DNA from: Dreissena polymorpha
Lineage: Eukaryota; Mollusca; Bivalvia; Myida; Dreissenidae
DNA: 64,000 nucleotides
NCBI RefSeq assembly: GCF_020536995.1
Contig: NC_068369.1
Span: forward strand, 24,705,040 to 24,769,039
Direction of reading: 5' to 3'
Below, piece after piece: positions 12,490 through 24,800 of the stretch. Position 1 is the first letter of the stretch. Each line of letters begins with the position of its first letter. Position numbers and translations under genes: made by a program. The notes under the pieces were generated by a model, which had not been told where the DNA came from, made no database searches, and saw only the letters and a program-made list of their open reading frames with translations.

Positions 12490-13042
12490 GCCTCGAAAAA
12501 ATATATAGAAATAGATAAAGGATGTAATGAGATCAGTAGTTTATAAGAAGTTTATAAGTAAAAATAATAATAATTATGTCCTTTTTCAATAATCTGAATA
12601 TAAATTTGTCACATTTAATGGCTCTTTTACACTTGTGGTCGGTGTTTTTCACGGGTTATATGAATGTTTGTAATAGGTGTGAAAGGTCTTATATACAACT
12701 AACAATTATTAAAATGGCAAAGCATTAATCAATTAAACTAAATTGGTATGATAATTAATCAGTGATACTTTAATGTTTGTCACAAAACGGAGAATGTTAA
12801 TTTAGCTGGTAATATAATTTACCTTGTAATTAAAATGTTTTACTGTTATAATCAGGTGTGAGTTAAAATAAAGAAAACTAAAACGAAAATTAGGTGATGT
12901 TTGTTGCATGCGGTTATTTCATAATAGATAAAAGTTTCTTAGTTATGTATATAAATCGACTAAATTAAGAATAGGTTATCATTATCAACATATATGTGCT
13001 ACGAAATACAAACGTATAGTGAATTCATGCGTTTTTTGTGTG
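12490..13042. other. AT-rich spacer upstream of the zinc-finger exon
   Basis: No exon or structured repeat seen. If the exon at 13043 is a true first exon, its promoter and 5' untranslated region would lie here. I see no unambiguous TATA or initiator arrangement. Confidence 0.35.
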
Positions 13043-13145
13043 ATGGATTATCCGTGTATATTGTGTTCAAGGAATGTGGGTCCAAGGCAGCAAGCAATTG
13101 AATGCGATAGTTGCCAAAAATGGCAACACCGAACATGCGAAACCG
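13043..13145 (+). CDS. Orphan first exon encoding a PHD-like zinc-finger half
   Basis: An ATG at 13043 opens 34 codons ending at a good donor (ACCG/GTAAGT, phase 1). The peptide contains CILCSRNV, then IECDSCQKWQHRTC, the C-x2-C ... C-x2-C-x2-W-x-H-x2-C pattern of the start of a PHD-type or related cross-brace finger. From memory, many bivalve genes, some of them MULE/FLYWCH-type transposase-derived, begin with a finger of this form followed by a TG(I/V)S... exon. No matching second exon was found in the next 4 kb, so this may be a remnant of a mobile-element gene or the first exon of a gene that continues elsewhere. Function unknown. Confidence 0.5.
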
Positions 13146-13673
13146 GTAAGTACCATTCATGTCATTGTATACTATAATATAATAATAAAGTACAAGCACT
13201 GTGCTTGAAAAGATGTATAAAACAGATGAGCAAAAAGTACAAGCACTGTGCTTGATTGAACTACAATGTAAATATCTTGTAAATATTAAAATAAAAAAAT
13301 AAAATAAAAAATACTTAGATGAATATTACACTCAACCGTGGAGACAGCTATACAGTAGTTGGAGCTTTCCGCAAGTCCCAACAAGACAAAACATATTATT
13401 TCAAAATTGTGTTAGTAAACCTCTTCTATATTTAAATTATGTCCAGCAACGTTTAACTTTAACTTTAACTGAAGTTTAACTTTACAATATTAAATTACTT
13501 TTCAAATCCCAGTTAGAATCAAATCAAATATCAACTTTCGAATTGCCTTCGGAAAATTCAAGTTAGTAGTTTATAACCGTAATAGTTGGGCGTTGTATTT
13601 ACAAATAAATTCACTTCCTGTATTGACAGGTCGCATCCGTACACAAATTACTCTCATAAATAAAGAAACGGTC

Positions 13674-13676
13674 ATG
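13674..13676 (+). CDS. LZTFL1: Candidate start-codon-only first coding exon of LZTFL1
   Basis: LZTFL1 exon 17485 begins in phase 0 with Ala-Thr-Glu-Leu, so the preceding coding exon should end right after an ATG, or a few codons later. The sequence GGTCATG/GTAAGATAA offers an ATG with G at -3 directly followed by a consensus-like donor. An alternative, ATG/GTGAGG at about 16176, lies inside a repeat. The assignment is by pattern only; transcript evidence would decide. Confidence 0.28.
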
Positions 13677-13799
13677 GTAAGATAAATAACAGTTTGGTTT
13701 TTCAGCCATTTAAGTTTAGGTTTAGTTTTATTGAAACTAGTTAAAAACTCATGAAATTCAATAAGCAATGTAGCACTTGGGTCTGATGTGTTTTTTCCA

Positions 13800-14466
13800 G
13801 TTCAGTTACGCCTCATGTCTCATGTCATCATTCATGCAGGCAGTCAGCGACAATTGGTAAAAAATTGACATAACAGGACTCTTGCAAGTTCTTGCAAATT
13901 TCCCATCACAACTGCGATTTGTTTACAATGTAACATTTGCAAATCCTAGGACTTGTTAGACTTAAAATGTGTAAGTCCTAAACAAAAAGTGTGAGTCCTA
14001 AGTATAATATACTATTATCAATGAATTTAGACAAAAAACATAAAAAATACAAACAAACAAGATGCATTAACCAGGTCTCTCATTTGATGAAACAATTCTA
14101 ATGTCAAGTAATGTTTTTCCTTAGGACCCATTTTTGCAGATGAATTTTAGCTGACATCGTGAACAATGTGCTTTTAAGATGTAAACAGTTAATCGCACAC
14201 TGTAAACCTGCAGATAACAAACAATAAATTTCATTGGTCCAAAGCAAATGATTATTGGATTAATACTAGTGCTGTAATATGTAATAACAAAAGCTGTCGG
14301 AAGGACTCGCTACTTGAAAACAGCCTGCAGATGCACATAGTCTTTAACTTTGCTTCTATAGGAATTATTTTGCGTCTCAGACGCAAGAGGCAAAGGTAAA
14401 AATATCACTTCACAATTGTCACTGAATGCTCAAGTTATAAAAAAGTGAAGATGAATTATTTCAATA
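13800..14466. other. Presumed LZTFL1 intron 1, no feature seen
   Basis: No coding exon recognised. A short spliceable-looking segment (acceptor CTTCTATAG at about 14361, donor GGCAAAG/GTAAAA) encodes nothing I recognise and does not continue the zinc finger of the 13043 exon convincingly. Confidence 0.35.
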
Positions 14467-14469
14467 TGC

Positions 14470-15765
14470 AAAAACGGAATACGGACAAAACCCCTCCCGG
14501 ATAAAAAAAACCTCTCGTCATTTTCATAGGGGGCGGACAAAAACCCTCCCATGAATAAACATGGGCGGACAAAAACCCTCCCATGCCATGAAAAAAACGG
14601 GGGCGGACAAAAACCATCCCGTACAAGAAATTTAACACTGACAAATGTAATTGTTTCACTGAGTGTTGCATTCATCTGACAAAATTACCCATTGCGTGTT
14701 TTGTGTATTGTGTATTCAGGGGTGTGAAATTGAAAGAACATACCGCTTTCTAATGTGCATATATATCCGATAATTCCAATATAATAACAACATCTATTTA
14801 AACATAAACATAAAATGAGGCCATTTATAGACAAGTGAATTTAAATTTAGATTGAATGCAATACGATACAGTGCAAAGTTTAATCGCGTCATACGCTCAT
14901 TCATGCAAAAAACATGCTTTCCGGGAAGTTTTTGAAACCTTTGCAAAAATGAAAGTAAAATTCTGTTAACAACTAATAATTCGTTAGCATGTAACTAATT
15001 TGTCTTAATTACTTGTTTAATTTATCTTTGACTGTAACGTTTTCAATTGCATTTTTGCAGACAATATATAAAGCTTACTGTTTTGTCAAATATGTCAATG
15101 ATTCGGTTATTTAGGCCCACATAATCAGCAAATCATAACAATGAACTAGTTAATGGCATACAATTATATATATCAAAATAGCAAATTGTGAATCTGCAAC
15201 TGCGGACAAAAACTCCACCGTGAAAGCAATTAAACACCGACAAATGTAATTGTTGCATTCAATAATCCGCAAAATTTACTCAAAATAGCAAACTGTGAAT
15301 CTTCAACTACTTTTAGTTTTTAATAGGTTTTATCACAGAATCAATTGAAAGCAATTTAACGCTGACAAATGTATTTGCTTAACACATAATTGACGTCAAA
15401 TGGGTGTAAAATAACAGCATTTCAATTCGGAATTAGTCAATATATAGTGTAATGTAACCTACTGAAGTGAAGTCACTATTACAAAAAATAAATATCTCGG
15501 ATAACCGACAACAAATTCGGAAATGACCGATTTCGGATTAAAAATTCATAAATAATCGTTGGTACTTGAATTCTTGGCTCAGATTTCACGGGATGGTTTT
15601 TGTCCGGTCCTGTTTTTTCATGGAAGGGTTTTTTGTCCTTCCCCGTTTTTTTATGGGATGGTTTTTGTCCGTCCCCTTTTATTCATGGGAGGGTTTTCGT
15701 CTGGCCCCTATAAAACTGACGGGAGGGTTTTTATCCGGGAGGGTTTTTGTCCGGCATTCTGCAAA
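14470..15765. mobile_element. Transposon-like element with long arrayed inverted ends (GGACAAAAACCCTCCC)
   Basis: The left arm, about 14473-14632, carries four tandem GGACAAAAACCCTCCC-type units spaced by A-rich or CATG-containing linkers. The right arm, about 15589-15762, carries the same units inverted (GGGAGGGTTTTTGTCC). The arms match for about 160 bp, including outer GGAATACGGAC versus CAGAATGCCGGAC. An extra unit at about 15205 and three direct copies of TTTAACACTGACAAATGTA-like sequence (about 14629, 15228, 15357) lie between. No transposase is seen. Exact ends and target duplication are uncertain. Confidence 0.6.
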
Positions 15766-15870
15766 AACAGGTGTAAAAAAACTAATTTTCTGTTATATTT
15801 CGGTAGACAAATTGCGTAATCTACTTGACAATAGGAATTTCTAATTGAAAGGATAATAAGCAATGTTTAA

Positions 15871-16126
15871 CCCATAACCACTTAGATACATATTTTTACG
15901 CATTTGTAGTCCCTATAAAGTTACATTTACCGTAATTATAAAAGACCATTTTAACTAGATTCTTGAAAGTTTTAAAGGCTTCATTTCCAACCCATAGGTA
16001 CCGATGAGCAGCAAACAGCATGAAACCTGAACAGACTGCGGGTTACTCGCAGACTGTTCTGGTTTTATGCTGTTTGCACATATATATATATAGCCATTTT
16101 CACTTTGCTTCTGAGTGGGAAATGGC
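15871..16126 (+). mobile_element. TTAA-flanked MITE, AACCCxTxACCACTTAG family
   Basis: It follows TTAA (15867-15870) with CCCATAACCACTTAGATACA and ends at GTGGGAAATGG. The inner palindrome GCAAACAGCATGAAACC ... GGTTTTATGCTGTTTGC lies near the right end. The CCC...GGG termini next to TTAA are the form used by piggyBac-type elements. A second copy is at 34368-34661. Confidence 0.6.
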
Positions 16127-16153
16127 TAACACATAAATTGTTGTCAACATTTT

Positions 16154-17210
16154 TAGCTCACCTGAACACAACATGCTCATGGTGAGGTTTTTGATCACCT
16201 TTTGTCCGTTGTTGGTCATCAACATTTACCTTGTTAACACTCTAAAGGCCACATTTTTTTGTCCAATCTTCATGAAACTTGGCCAGAACATGGGTCCCAA
16301 TGATATCTTGGAAGATTTCGAAAACGGTTCCAGTTGGTTGAAAATCATTGGCGCAATGGGGCATGGCGGTTTTCCTTATATGGCTATTGTAAAACCTTGT
16401 TAACACTTTTGATGTCACATTTATTGTCCAATTTTCTTGAAACTAAGTCAGAACATTTGTTTGAATGATATCTTGGATGAGTTCAAAATTGGTTCTGGTC
16501 TGTTGAAAAACATGGCCACCAGAGGGCGGGGCGATTATTCTTATATGGCTGTATGGCTTTCGTAAAACCTCGTTAACAATCTAGAAGTCCCATATTAAGT
16601 TTAATCTTCATTAATCTTTGGTAAGAGCATGTGTCCCTATTATGTCTTGGACGAGTTTGAAAATGGTTTCTTTTGGTTGAAAAACATGGCCACCTTGGGT
16701 TGGGGCAGTTTTCCTTTTATAGCTTTAACTAAAACCTTGTTTACACTCTAGAAGTCACATCAATTGCCCAATCTTTATCAAACTAAGTGAGAACATTTGT
16801 TCTAATGATATCTTAGATGAGTTCGAAAATGGTGTCAGTCTGTTGAAAAACATGGCCACCAGAAGAAAAGCATTTTTCCATATGTGGCTTTATGGATTTA
16901 GCAAAGCCTTGATATCACACTAGAAGTCACAATTTTAGTCCAATCTTCTTGAAACTTGGCAAGAACATGTGCCCCAATGATATCTTGAACAAGTTGGAAA
17001 ATGGTTCAGGTTGGTTGAAAAACATGGCCACCAGGGGGTGGGGAAGTTTTTCTTATATGTCTTTAGTAAAACCTTGCAAACTCTCTAGAAGTCACATTTA
17101 TAGTCCAATCTTCATGAAACTTAGTCAGAATGTTTGTTCTAATGATATCTTGTCTGAGTTAAAAATGGTTCCAGTCTGTTGAAAAATATGGCCGCCTGGC
17201 AATTATTATT
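16154..17210. repeat. Tandem array of ~165 bp units (same family as 4181-7564, inverted)
   Basis: It starts with the end hairpin AGCTCACCTGAACACAACATGC and repeats ACCTTGTTAACACTCTAAAG-like units (about 16230, 16393, 16564, 16735 onward) containing AATCTTCATGAAACTTGG. The distal hairpin is absent, so the copy is truncated near 17210. It lies in the presumed first intron of LZTFL1. Confidence 0.65.
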
Positions 17211-17484
17211 AAAAAGGGATATGTCAGTTTCTAACTACAGGATTATAGTTTAATTTATTGTAAGTCACACTTAAAGGTCCAAGTTAAAATTTGACCAGGA
17301 AACAGCATTTCTGGACTGTAACTTTTAATATTCATCCATCAGGGATGGAAATTAACAGTTGCCTGATCGCCCAGGGTGACTAATTTAAAATGCTTAAATA
17401 AAACACTAGTTTTTCTTACAAAATGCCAATTTTAATGAAGATTGAAAACATAGGCTAAGTCTTATTGTAAGTGTTACTTTCCAG

Positions 17485-18850
17485 GCAACAGAACTTAACG
17501 TTAATGAGCACCACAGTGCTCAGATCTACAACTATATCCGCTTCACTCGATACCAGAGAGGGCAGCGTATGAGAGCTGTAGACTTTTGTTTTGATGAGCT
17601 TATATCAACCAGGTAATACTGTTTGTAACTGATAGCATGTTCCTTTTGCTTTAATCAGTCCTTCTGTCTTACCGGTACCCTTTTGCCTCAGTTCATGGCT
17701 TTTGTTACAGTGTATGTCCACCAGTATATAATGGGGGACATATTGTTTTTGCCCTGTCTGTTGGTTTGTTTGTGTGTTTGTTTGCGTCAAACTTTAACGT
17801 TTGCCATAACTTTTGCAATATTGAATATAGCAACTTGATATTTGGCATGCATGTGTACTTCATGGAGCTGCACATTTTGAGTGGTGAAAAGTCAAGGTCA
17901 AGGTCATCCTTCAAGGTCAAAGGTCATATATATGGGTCAAAATTGCTCATTTAATATACACTTTTGCAATATTGAACATAGCAACTGGGCATCTTGCTAT
18001 TCGGCATGCTTGTGTACTTCATGGAGCTGCACATTTTGAGTGTTGAAAGGTCAAGGTCAGAGCAACCGTCTGTAGGTAACATTATTTCATTAAAGGGACT
18101 GTCAACCACGATGACAATGAAAAGAAAAGTTGTAAAATACTGTATTTTAATACAATTATTAGTTTATATTGATTAAAATATCACGACTGGTATATTACTT
18201 GAAAAAAGTTGTTAAGTTTTTATATGTTCAGTATATTCGGTAATAAATTTTACTGGGTATGTCTACCAGTTAACTATAAATAACGCCAGTGGATTGATCA
18301 TCATTGTCACGTGGTAAACCCAGGAATGCAAATTGTGCATGCGTAGTGAATTGTATATATATTTTATATATAAAATGATCAATCTACTTGCGTTATTTAT
18401 AGTATGTATATCGTTATGTCAGTTATTTTTCGCCATGAACATTCGATTTCACATCGCGAAATTTTATTACCGAATATACTGAAAATATGAACTTTTTTCA
18501 AGTAATGTAATATACCAGTCGTGAAATTTTAATCAATATAAACTAATAATTGTAAAAAAAATACGGTATTTTAGAACTTTTCTTTTTTCGTTATTTGTGG
18601 TTGACAGTCCCTTTAATGTATATGTACCTTTGTGATAAAACATTGTGTAAATAATTGCATTATATGCTATATAGCACTTATTATTAAAAAATGTCACTCT
18701 TGCTTATAAATGCTTGGTATTTTGGGCCGGAGTCCTTAATCTTTCATAAAATATTGTCATTGTCATCTTTGTCCTTTGCATTGACAGTTTAGTACAGTCA
18801 ATGACATTTCCAATGCCAGTAATCATAAGTAAGCCAGGATACCTACTGCT

Positions 18851-18881
<31 letters not shown>

Positions 18882-21800
18882 ACCTTGAAAACACTGGAAC
18901 TGCTTTTTTATTTTAGTAATTTTGCTAATGTTAACAAAAAGGTATGAAGTAAAAAATGTATGATACACACTTCCGAAGCATTTCAGAATTCACAAATTTG
19001 AAGGAAATTAGATAATTTAATTAGTTTTTTTTAATGTTTAAGTTTTTTAATGACATTTTTGCTCATTTGATGTTTATAATATATATTAAAGGGGCCTTTT
19101 CACAGATTTTGGCATGTATTGAAGTTTATCATTAAATGCTTTATACTGATAAATTTAAACATTGGATCTAAAAATCTCCAGTAAAAAAATCAAGAATAAA
19201 ATTTATAAAAAGAAAAAAATGTAACCCTCAATAGGGCTTAAACCACTGACACCTAGAGTACTGGAGAAAAAAGTCTCCCATTTAGACCACTCGGCCATCC
19301 ATGCTTATACAATGAGTGATGTATTTTATACTTTATATATGCAATCCTCGTAGTTTCACAAAATATTACGACAACAACAGAACTCTCCAAATTATTCAAT
19401 CGTTTTGCGTTGCAACGCTTTATAATTTTCAGGTTTTTAAATCTTCAAAAGATGCATATAATTGCTATTTTAGAGCATGGTAAATGTTCAGTATTACTGT
19501 TTCCTCACAAATATCATAACTAAAACCAAAATTTGCGAATCTGAAACAACTTTTTTTTAATTTTGTCAATTTACCAAAACGTGAAAATGCCCCTTTAAAT
19601 AAGATAAACTAGAGAAGTCCTTAGGCATAAGAATTTGGATTACTTGTACATTACTTTCAAACCTCCTTAAATCAAGCTCTGCATGTATTCTTCATGTATC
19701 ATGGTCATGTTTCAGACTTGACGAGACTACTTACACTATTGATGAAGTGAAGGACATGCTGAATGGTTTATTAATGAATGTCCAGGGAGAGTTGGAGGGA
19801 GAGCTGGTCAACTCGGCCCACACCAATGTGCTGCTTCTCCGACAGATGTTCATGCAGGCAGAGAAATGGCACCTGAAACTCTCAGCTGATATATCTGAGC
19901 TCGAGAATAGGTAGTGCATGTAGTATTATTTGATGTCCAGGTTCAATCTTATTTGTAATTGTTTCATTTTTCTTTTCAGAGAACTAGTTTGAAATTTTAA
20001 TAGCGCAGGTGTGCTTCTTTGTTTATTGTATGTTTTTGTTAATATTTATTTGTCACAAAAATATTTTTTTGCCGTCACAACAAAATTACAATAGAACTGT
20101 GTCCTTCCGCTCTTGTCCTAACTGTAACATTTACATTCTTTATTTTGAGCTCGACTATTAACCAAATAATTTTATCTGCAATTTAGCAGAATTATGTCTC
20201 CTTTTTTCACCTAATAATTTGGTCAATGTCTCAAAAGCACTGTTCCTGCATCAGGTATTCATTAGAAACTTAACAGATGTATCTGAGTGCGGTCACTGAA
20301 CAACTTCCATAACTCTGACTTACAATTTAGCATAACAATACCCCCCTTTTTGTTTAAAAAAGTGATTCTGGTTATGGTTTACATTCTAGATTTGAGTGAA
20401 AGTTGAAATTCAGGTTAAAGAAGTTCATATCCCTGTAAGTACTGCATCATCATGCAGAGTCACAGACCAAGGCCCATAAGTCTGACCAGCAATTTAGCAG
20501 AATTATGTCTCTTATTGTACTTTTTGTCAAATAACAGTTTGGGTCAAGGTAACTATTACTAACATAAGCTTAAATAACTGCTCAATAACTTCAGTTAGAA
20601 TATAGGTATTGTGCTGAAATTATTTGTGTAGGTAAGTTTCAGGCTACAGAAGGGCATGAATGCATTATGGTTAATTGGGGTCAACGTCACTGTCACTCAC
20701 ATTAGAAAAAGTGTTTCCACTCCATCACATTTTTTTGGATGAAGGTATTTTGTTCGTAGGATGCTTCGTGATGACCTAGGGTGACATTACCTTTGGGACC
20801 AGTTGTAGGAAGGCCATTATTACTATACATATTACTATAAAAACAGAAGAATTGTAAAGCATTCTGTCTGGGACAGAGCTTGTAAAATAACTTGCTAGAA
20901 ATGATCACCATCTGAGACAGCATGTCCCATTCAAACCCGTAAGGTCTAGGCAGTGTCCGACAAATTTCTTATTTTTCAGGTAGCCCACTGAGCTACCAAT
21001 AAAAATATTTGGTAGCCCATAACATTTTCTTACAAAATGATAAGAGGCAGGTTTTCATCTTTATTTTATTTCTTCATTTTCATATACATAATATGTATAC
21101 ATACATATACATAAAACAGCAAGTAGTCTGATGTACATGTAGTCAATATCGTAAATTAATGTTACAGTACAGGCACCGTGTACCAAAAATGTACCAAAGA
21201 AAATCATATACTACATGTAGATATTACATGTATGTGCACATGTATGTGTACTTAAATTCGGACAGCACGTTAAGTCGTAAACGTAAATAAAGCGTTTAGA
21301 TGATCAAAACGATTGACTCGTATGGTGTTAATCAATTCAATTGCCCTTTTTAACAACAAATACCGAGTTTCAAGAAATCAAGAGTATTAAAGCATTTATT
21401 TACTTGTGTCCGACTTTAAGTACTGTTCGAATTTTCAAATTGCATCCGTATGTTATGACACTTGTGTGCAGTCAGTATACAATACAATAATTGTTTCAAT
21501 AATGAAGGAACTCGTGTTTACATGATATTTTATTAAGAGAAAATGACAATGCCAAATAATTCGCGATATACGCCGGTACTTTAGTTAAAATTCACAACGA
21601 AACTTTTAATGGAAATTAAATGATCTCAATGTTGTACCCGCCACTAAATTTTTTATTTACAAATAAATACACCCACGCCAATTTTCGCATGCTTTTTACC
21701 AGGACAAAGAAATTCATTTCTTAAATGTAGAATTTTGTAACCTAAAATAGCTGTAGGCCTACACAACGCGTGCAAACCGTGGCAGGTTATTTACGCATGT

Positions 21801-24800
21801 TGCAATACAACGGTCCTGATTGGGAGCTTATTTCATCATATCTTTAAATAGAACCATATGCCGAAATTCATTTGACACTAGACAATTTCAGACGTTTGTG
21901 TTTATGACTCTTATTGTCTATATTACCCACCCATAATTTGGTTTAAAAAAAATAAATCTGGTATATATGGGATTATTGATAAACAGTCGATTAATCTAAT
22001 TATTAATTGACAATGCAAACTAATTAGCAGGTGTTAACCGCGTTCACAAAGTTGTCATTAATATTCATTTTCGGTTTCGTTACCGTTTTGAAGAATCCGC
22101 TATTGTTTTGATTTATTTAATGTTTGGCGTCCTTCGATATTTAACGACATCAAAAACGTTGTCGCTATTACTCATTGTTGCGGTAAACAAAGAATTCCAA
22201 ACTGCGAAATGATGTTGCATCATGTGCGCCAACTATCCAACCGGCTCTCATTATATTACTAGCAGACGACAAATGTTGATTCTGATTGGATGATTAAAAT
22301 ACACTGTTACTGTTTAAGACATTACCGCAAGTGATCGGTGACTGATTAGATAATTGATTGCACTTTGTTATCGGATTATAAGCAATACACAGTGTACAAA
22401 CACATGGTCAGCGTGTTTATTCTACGTATGTCTGTCAATAAACCGGGCTACCGCTCTTATAAATTTATAGTAGCCCAGGCAGGCGTCAGCTGGAAAATTT
22501 CAGTAGCCCGATGAAAAATTTCGGTAGCCCCCGGGCTCCGGGCAATGGATTTGTCGGATACTGGTCTAGGATTCTGTAAGATTTACAGAGATTTACAAAT
22601 TTTCTTGGCAACTGACTCAAGATATTGCCCACAAGCATCTAGGTAGCATCTAGGTAGTTTGATTAAAGAAAGTGAGATTAAACACTTGTTTCTGTAACAC
22701 GTCAGTTAGCATTTCACTCATATTTATGATATTCTTTAAGGGATATATTAGATAAGATAGCTGAGTTTGAAGAGCAGCAGTTTGCGGGCACGAAGAGGGA
22801 TACAGATTTCCACTCAGTGCTCAAACATGTCAAACTTGGGCCCATGAATGAATCGGGGGGAACACAGCTCCTTCATATGGTAAGCTAAGTGACAACAGAA
22901 GCAGATGGTAATAAGTTAAAATTTGTCTGTATTCAGGAAACAAAAAATTATGAAATGGAGGCATTCTGTTTGCACTGTTTAATGTATTGTTCTGTTAATG
23001 AACATGCAAATTCACATGCCGCTTGCCTATGTAGTAGTGATCAAGCTCTTGGTGTACCTTGATTTAAGTGATTGGACGATGGATATAATGATTGCACATT
23101 TTTATGTCCCCCACTATAGTAGTGGGGGACATATTGTTTTTGCCCTGTCTGTTGGTTGGTCTGTTGGTTGGTCTGTTGGTTGGTTTGCGCTAACTTTAAC
23201 ATTTTGCAATAACTTTTGCTATATTGAAGATAGCAACTTCATATTTGGCATGCATGTGTATCTCATGAAGCTGCACATTTTGAGTGGTGAAAGGTCAAGG
23301 TCATCCTTCAAGGTCAGAGGTCAAATATATGTGGCCAAAATCGCTCATTTTATGAATACTTTTGCGATATTGAAGATAGCAACATGATATTTGGCATGCA
23401 TGTGTATCTCATGGAGCTGCACATTTTGAGTGGTGAAAGGTCAAATTCAAGGTCATCCTTCAAGGTCAGAGGTCAAATATATGTGGCCCAAATCTCTTAT
23501 TTTATGAATACTTTTGCAATATTGAAGATAGCAACTTGATATTTGGCATGCATGTGTATCTCATGGAGCTGCACATTTTGATTGGTGAAAGGTCAAGGTC
23601 ATCCTTCAAGGTCAGAGGTCAAATATATGTGGCCCAAATGGCTTATTTTATGAATACTTTTGCAATATTGAAGATAGCAACTTGATATTTGGCATGCATG
23701 TGTATCTCATGGAGCTGCACATTTTGAGTGGTGAAAGACAAGGTCATCCTTCAAGGTCAAATATATGGGTCAAAATTGCGCATGTTATGTCACTTCTGCA
23801 ATATTGAAGCTAGCAATATTATATTTGAAATGCATGTGTATCTCATGGAGCTGCACATTTTGAGTGGTGAAGGGTCAAGGTCAAGGTCTTCCTTCAAGGT
23901 CAAACGTCATATAGGGGGACATTGTGTTTCACAAACACATCTTGTTCAATGATTAACATACAAACCAACTATGCATGTTTTGAAATTACTTCACTTGGTG
24001 ATGCCAAATCATTCTTTATGATGAAATCATATTATTAACCAGGTTTTCCGAAGGAAAAAACTGGTTATTAGATAGGCGAATGTCGGCGGGTGGGCGGAAC
24101 AAGCTTGTCCGGGCTATAACTTTGTGGATCATTGTGAGATTTTAAAATAATTTGGCACATTTGTTCACCATCATTAGACGGTGTGTCGCGCGAAAAAATT
24201 ACGTTGATATCTCCAAGGTCAAGGTCACACTTTGAGTTCAAAGGTCAAAAATGGCCATAAATGAGTTTGTCCGGGCCATAACTATGTCATTCATTGTGAG
24301 ATTTTATAATCATTTGGCACATTTGTTCACCATCATTGGACGGTGTGTTGCACGAAAGAATTACGTCAATATCTCCAAGGTCAAGGTCGCCACGACTAAA
24401 AATATATTTATTTTGAAACAAAGGGGTTTAATTATAAACAATCAGTTTTAGTTGTATCCCTTTATCAGACTTTTTTTTTCAAATTGAAAACCTGGTTTTG
24501 TGACAATTTTGTCACTTGTTTTCAACTTGGTTTAAACATGAAACATTTTTACTTGTAAATGTGATGAAAATAATCAGTTAATTGGTTATCGAAATATGAA
24601 ACTTGATGGCTCGAACTGGCCGGGACCGACAACGAAAGTTCTAGCCATCTCAAATTTGAGCCAACAGATTTCTAATATATTTTTGTTTATGAACATGAAT
24701 CTGCAATAGATTTACATCTCTAGTTGAAGAGTATTCATACTGCCTTAACATTGTACTTATTTCTGCTATTGAATTAATAAGAACCAAATATATAATACAT

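Noticed and set aside
13371-13500. Telomere-like TTTAAC repeats
   Set aside because: Only three or four units, not a telomeric motif.
14430-15844. Glycine/proline/phenylalanine-rich frames (FFSWHGRVFV-type)
   Set aside because: They read through the arrayed GGACAAAAACCCTCCC units at the ends of a transposon-like element.
22998-23952. Frames of 74 and 129 codons with repeated GMHVYLMELHILSG
   Set aside because: Translations of the ~150-bp units of a tandem array.
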